From assembly GCA_023443925.1 (NCBI GenBank), contig JAEZSL010000233.1, forward strand, positions 1 through 7,482: a DNA stretch of 7,482 bases. Direction: 5' to 3'. The position numbers were made by a program, and so were the translations under genes. The notes below the pieces were generated by a model. That model was not told the origin of the DNA, ran no database searches, and worked only from the letters and a program-made list of their open reading frames with translations. Each line of letters opens with the position of its first letter. Positions within the stretch are counted from its first letter, which is position 1. Origin of the DNA: Bacillota bacterium (GTDB lineage Bacteria; Bacillota_A; Clostridia; Lachnospirales; Lachnospiraceae). Of this stretch, positions 6,261 to 7,482 are shown one piece after another.

Positions 6261-6792
6261 TTTTGAGATGTACTTTTACTAATTTCAATTTACTGTCCCT
6301 GTAATCGGTCAACCAACTGCTGCCCTACTCTGGAATTATGGATAATCACTATAATCAAAACCCATAAGCCGATTAGTACCGGCAAATCACTTAAATATTA
6401 CTTACCTTCAAAACTATTTCCTAACATAAACCCCTTTTCTCTAATATAATTTTCCATAGGGAAAATAAATATATTAACTAAATTTTTGATACCCCTCCTT
6501 TCAACTTAATAAATAAGAAATAAATAAGATGTACGAAAATACTTTCTTTCATACTTCTTCCGTCATTATGCCGCTTTGCCTGTGCCATATGGATTTTCTT
6601 ATTATAATAAAAGTGTGGAACCCTAAAGCTATAGACAGATATATCATCTCACCTAATTCCCACACAATTCCAGACAATTTATTAATTGTGAAACACCAGC
6701 AGTAAATACTTTATAAATCAACTCCGCCAACACTGATTTAAGTTAAAACATAATATATCACCTGATATTAATCTATATCACTTAATATAATT
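6261..6792 (-). other. AT-rich region without a convincing gene, possible long 5' leader
   Basis: This stretch lies between the distal promoter and the repeats before the GxGYxYP gene. If that promoter serves the gene, the region is a transcribed leader of nearly 690 nt. It contains a small 7-bp hairpin (6449-6466, ATTTTCC/GGAAAAT), an AAAGGAGGGG ribosome-site-like string on the minus strand (6492-6501) with no start codon at a proper distance, and two very short overlapping minus-strand ORFs (6549-6647, 32 aa; 6478-6552, 24 aa) with weak ribosome sites. I recognise no known riboswitch, tRNA or protein here. Confidence 0.4.
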
Positions 6793-6821
6793 ATAATATT
6801 GCATATTTTACAATTTGTCAA
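6793..6821 (-). promoter_or_regulatory. SigA-type promoter, distal, reading toward the GxGYxYP gene
   Basis: Minus-strand TTGACA (6816-6821, perfect) is followed after 17 bp by TATTAT (6793-6798, 5/6). Transcription would start near 6786. It lies just past the stem-loop that should end the right-hand LacI transcript, so it begins a new unit. The next clear gene starts 686 nt further on, which is unusual. Confidence 0.65.
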
Positions 6822-6920
6822 TATTTTACATGTAATTTTTAGGTAATTTTGTCATATGACTTACAGTCCCTTTATTATAAATAAGGAATTGAAAAGCAAA
6901 CCTGTTAATACCCTATAAAT

Positions 6921-6997
6921 AAAAAAGTTCTATCCTATGGCAATATTGCGAAGCCTTTTCGCATGTCTTGTCATTATGATAGAACCTTATTTTTTAT
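6921..6997. terminator. Bidirectional stem-loop terminator
   Basis: Three stem segments stack: GTTCTATC (6927-6934) with GATAGAAC (6978-6985), ATGGCA (6937-6942) with TGTCAT (6969-6974, one wobble), and TGCGAA (6947-6952) with TTCGCA (6958-6963) around a 5-nt loop. On the minus strand the stem is followed directly by TTTTTT; on the plus strand a T-rich tail follows after CC. It most likely ends the right-hand LacI-family transcript, about 290 nt beyond its stop codon, and could also stop antisense transcription. Confidence 0.8.
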
Positions 6998-7125
6998 TCA
7001 TATTCTAAAAAAATTCATATTTCTATAGGATTGAATGTCAATAGTAAACTGCTTACCTGCTCCAACATTTTCTAGATACTCTTGCAGTTTTCTATTTCAA
7101 GCTTCCCTCCAGCATACCACCTAAT

Positions 7126-7244
7126 TAAGAAGTGTGAGATGTCCTTTATTTCACCCTAACGCCCATGCATACCGTAAGCCTGCTTGCGGTACTGCCCAAA
7201 TAAGAAGTGCGAAATGTATTTTATTTCACACTAGCTCCCATGCC
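7126..7244. repeat. Composite palindromic repeat, one full and one partial tandem copy (75-bp period)
   Basis: TAAGAAGTGTGAGATG at 7126 recurs as TAAGAAGTGCGAAATG at 7201; 37 of 44 positions match between 7126-7169 and 7201-7244. Each unit begins with a hairpin of GTGNGARAT against ATTTCAC (7132-7156; 7207-7231). The first copy adds a second hairpin, TACCGTAAG-CCTG-CTTGCGGTA (7170-7191, one wobble), then ACTGCCCAAA. No Shine-Dalgarno or protein likeness supports coding on either strand. It resembles a REP/MITE-like non-autonomous element. Confidence 0.7.
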
Positions 7245-7263
7245 TTTCGTGCATATCAAATGA

Positions 7264-7282
7264 CTCGCATGCATTATGCGAG
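7264..7282. repeat. Short hairpin overlapping the LacI-family stop codon
   Basis: CTCGCAT (7264-7270) pairs with ATGCGAG (7276-7282) around a 5-nt loop. The TAA stop of the right-hand LacI gene (7274-7276) lies inside it. The core shares GCATGCAT-like bases with the neighbouring repeats, and TTCACACTATCTC at 7287-7299 repeats 7225-7237 with one mismatch, so repeat sequence seems to reach into the end of the gene. Confidence 0.5.
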
Positions 7283-7482
7283 GCAATTCACACTATCTCT
7301 TTCCACAATTTCCGTCTTGATTCGGATTGTCCTCGTTGGAGTCTTGCTATCGGCGATCTTATCTAAAAGAACTTCCACCGCCAGAGTACCCATTTCTTCA
7401 ACCGGCTGCTTCACCGTAGTCAATTTTATTGGTGTAAATTGAAGTATCTCATTATCTGTAAAACCGATTATGGATAAATCCT
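7274..7482 (-). CDS. LacI-family transcriptional regulator, C-terminal part (gene runs in from the right edge)
   Basis: The last 68 codons of a LacI/GalR-type regulator, read on the minus strand from DLSIIGFTDNEI to a TAA stop at 7274-7276. The pattern DLSIIGFTDN...PIKLTTVKQPVEEMGTLAVEVLLDKI...TEIVERDSV is the standard end of the ligand-binding domain (the LTTVxQP and EMGxxA segments are family hallmarks). The DNA-binding part lies outside the window, so operator and ligand cannot be judged. After the usual ending (V-R-x-S-V position) there is a short tail, NCLA, whose codons fall in a hairpin linked to the adjacent repeats. It is a different gene from the LacI fragment at the left edge. Its transcript probably ends at the stem-loop at 6921-6997. 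Confidence 0.93.
   Translation of the reverse strand, partial: DLSIIGFTDNEILQFTPIKLTTVKQPVEEMGTLAVEVLLDKIADSKTPTRTIRIKTEIVERDSVNCLA

Noticed and set aside
6398..6457. Third short minus-strand ORF (19 codons, MENYIREKG...)
   Set aside because: Too short, with its start inside a small hairpin and the nearest good ribosome site about 35 nt away.
6663..6690. CACAATT...AATTGTG inverted repeat as an operator or terminator
   Set aside because: Only 7 bp per arm with a 14-nt AT-rich gap and no T-run; not better than chance in this base composition.
7134..7442. Plus-strand ORF of 102 codons
   Set aside because: It runs through the palindromic repeats and antisense to the clear LacI-family C-terminus, has no ribosome site, and its protein looks like a repeat translation.

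Overview
The window is AT-rich DNA with Gram-positive style signals (purine-rich Shine-Dalgarno sites, SigA-like -35/-10 pairs). It looks like a carbohydrate-sensing locus of a low-GC Firmicute. A member of the Clostridia, such as a Lachnospiraceae-type plant-polysaccharide degrader, is my best guess from the gene mix (LacI regulators, a YesM/YesN-type two-component pair, a secreted GxGYxYP protein), but the window contains no taxonomic marker. Every convincing gene lies on the minus strand, so transcription runs from high to low coordinates.

In transcription order: (1) 7482-7274 is the C-terminal end of a LacI-family repressor. It is followed by a cluster of short palindromic repeats (7126-7282) and a long stem-loop with T-runs on both sides (6921-6997) that should end its transcript. 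(2) A 1.17-kb stretch without a convincing gene (6101-7273) holds a good SigA promoter at 6793-6821, far from the next gene. Close to that gene it also has a perfect -10 box with a poor -35 and a three-copy direct repeat upstream. (3) 6100-4085 encodes a secreted 671-residue protein with the GxGYxYP signature of a putative glycoside hydrolase family and an N-terminal beta-sandwich-like module. A strong hairpin follows it at 4020-4051. (4) 3887-3858 is a SigA-type promoter with a 17-bp palindrome just upstream and a leader of about 205 nt. It serves a sensor kinase (3644-2043) and an AraC-type response regulator (2046-481), which overlap by ATGA. A hairpin at 417-443 follows. (5) 289-1 is the N-terminal end of a second LacI-family regulator. 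It has its own promoter and a perfect 12-bp palindromic operator, GAAACCGGTTTC, between promoter and start codon.

Working model (inference): the membrane sensor detects an extracellular ligand, probably a sugar, and phosphorylates the AraC-type regulator. That regulator may activate the secreted GxGYxYP gene through the direct repeats next to its weak promoter. The flanking LacI regulators belong to neighbouring sugar modules or add a second control layer. No transporter, mobile element, CRISPR array, tRNA or rRNA was seen. The least explained parts are the biochemical activity of the GxGYxYP protein, the 1.17-kb gap with its possible ~690-nt leader, and the dispersed composite palindromic repeat.
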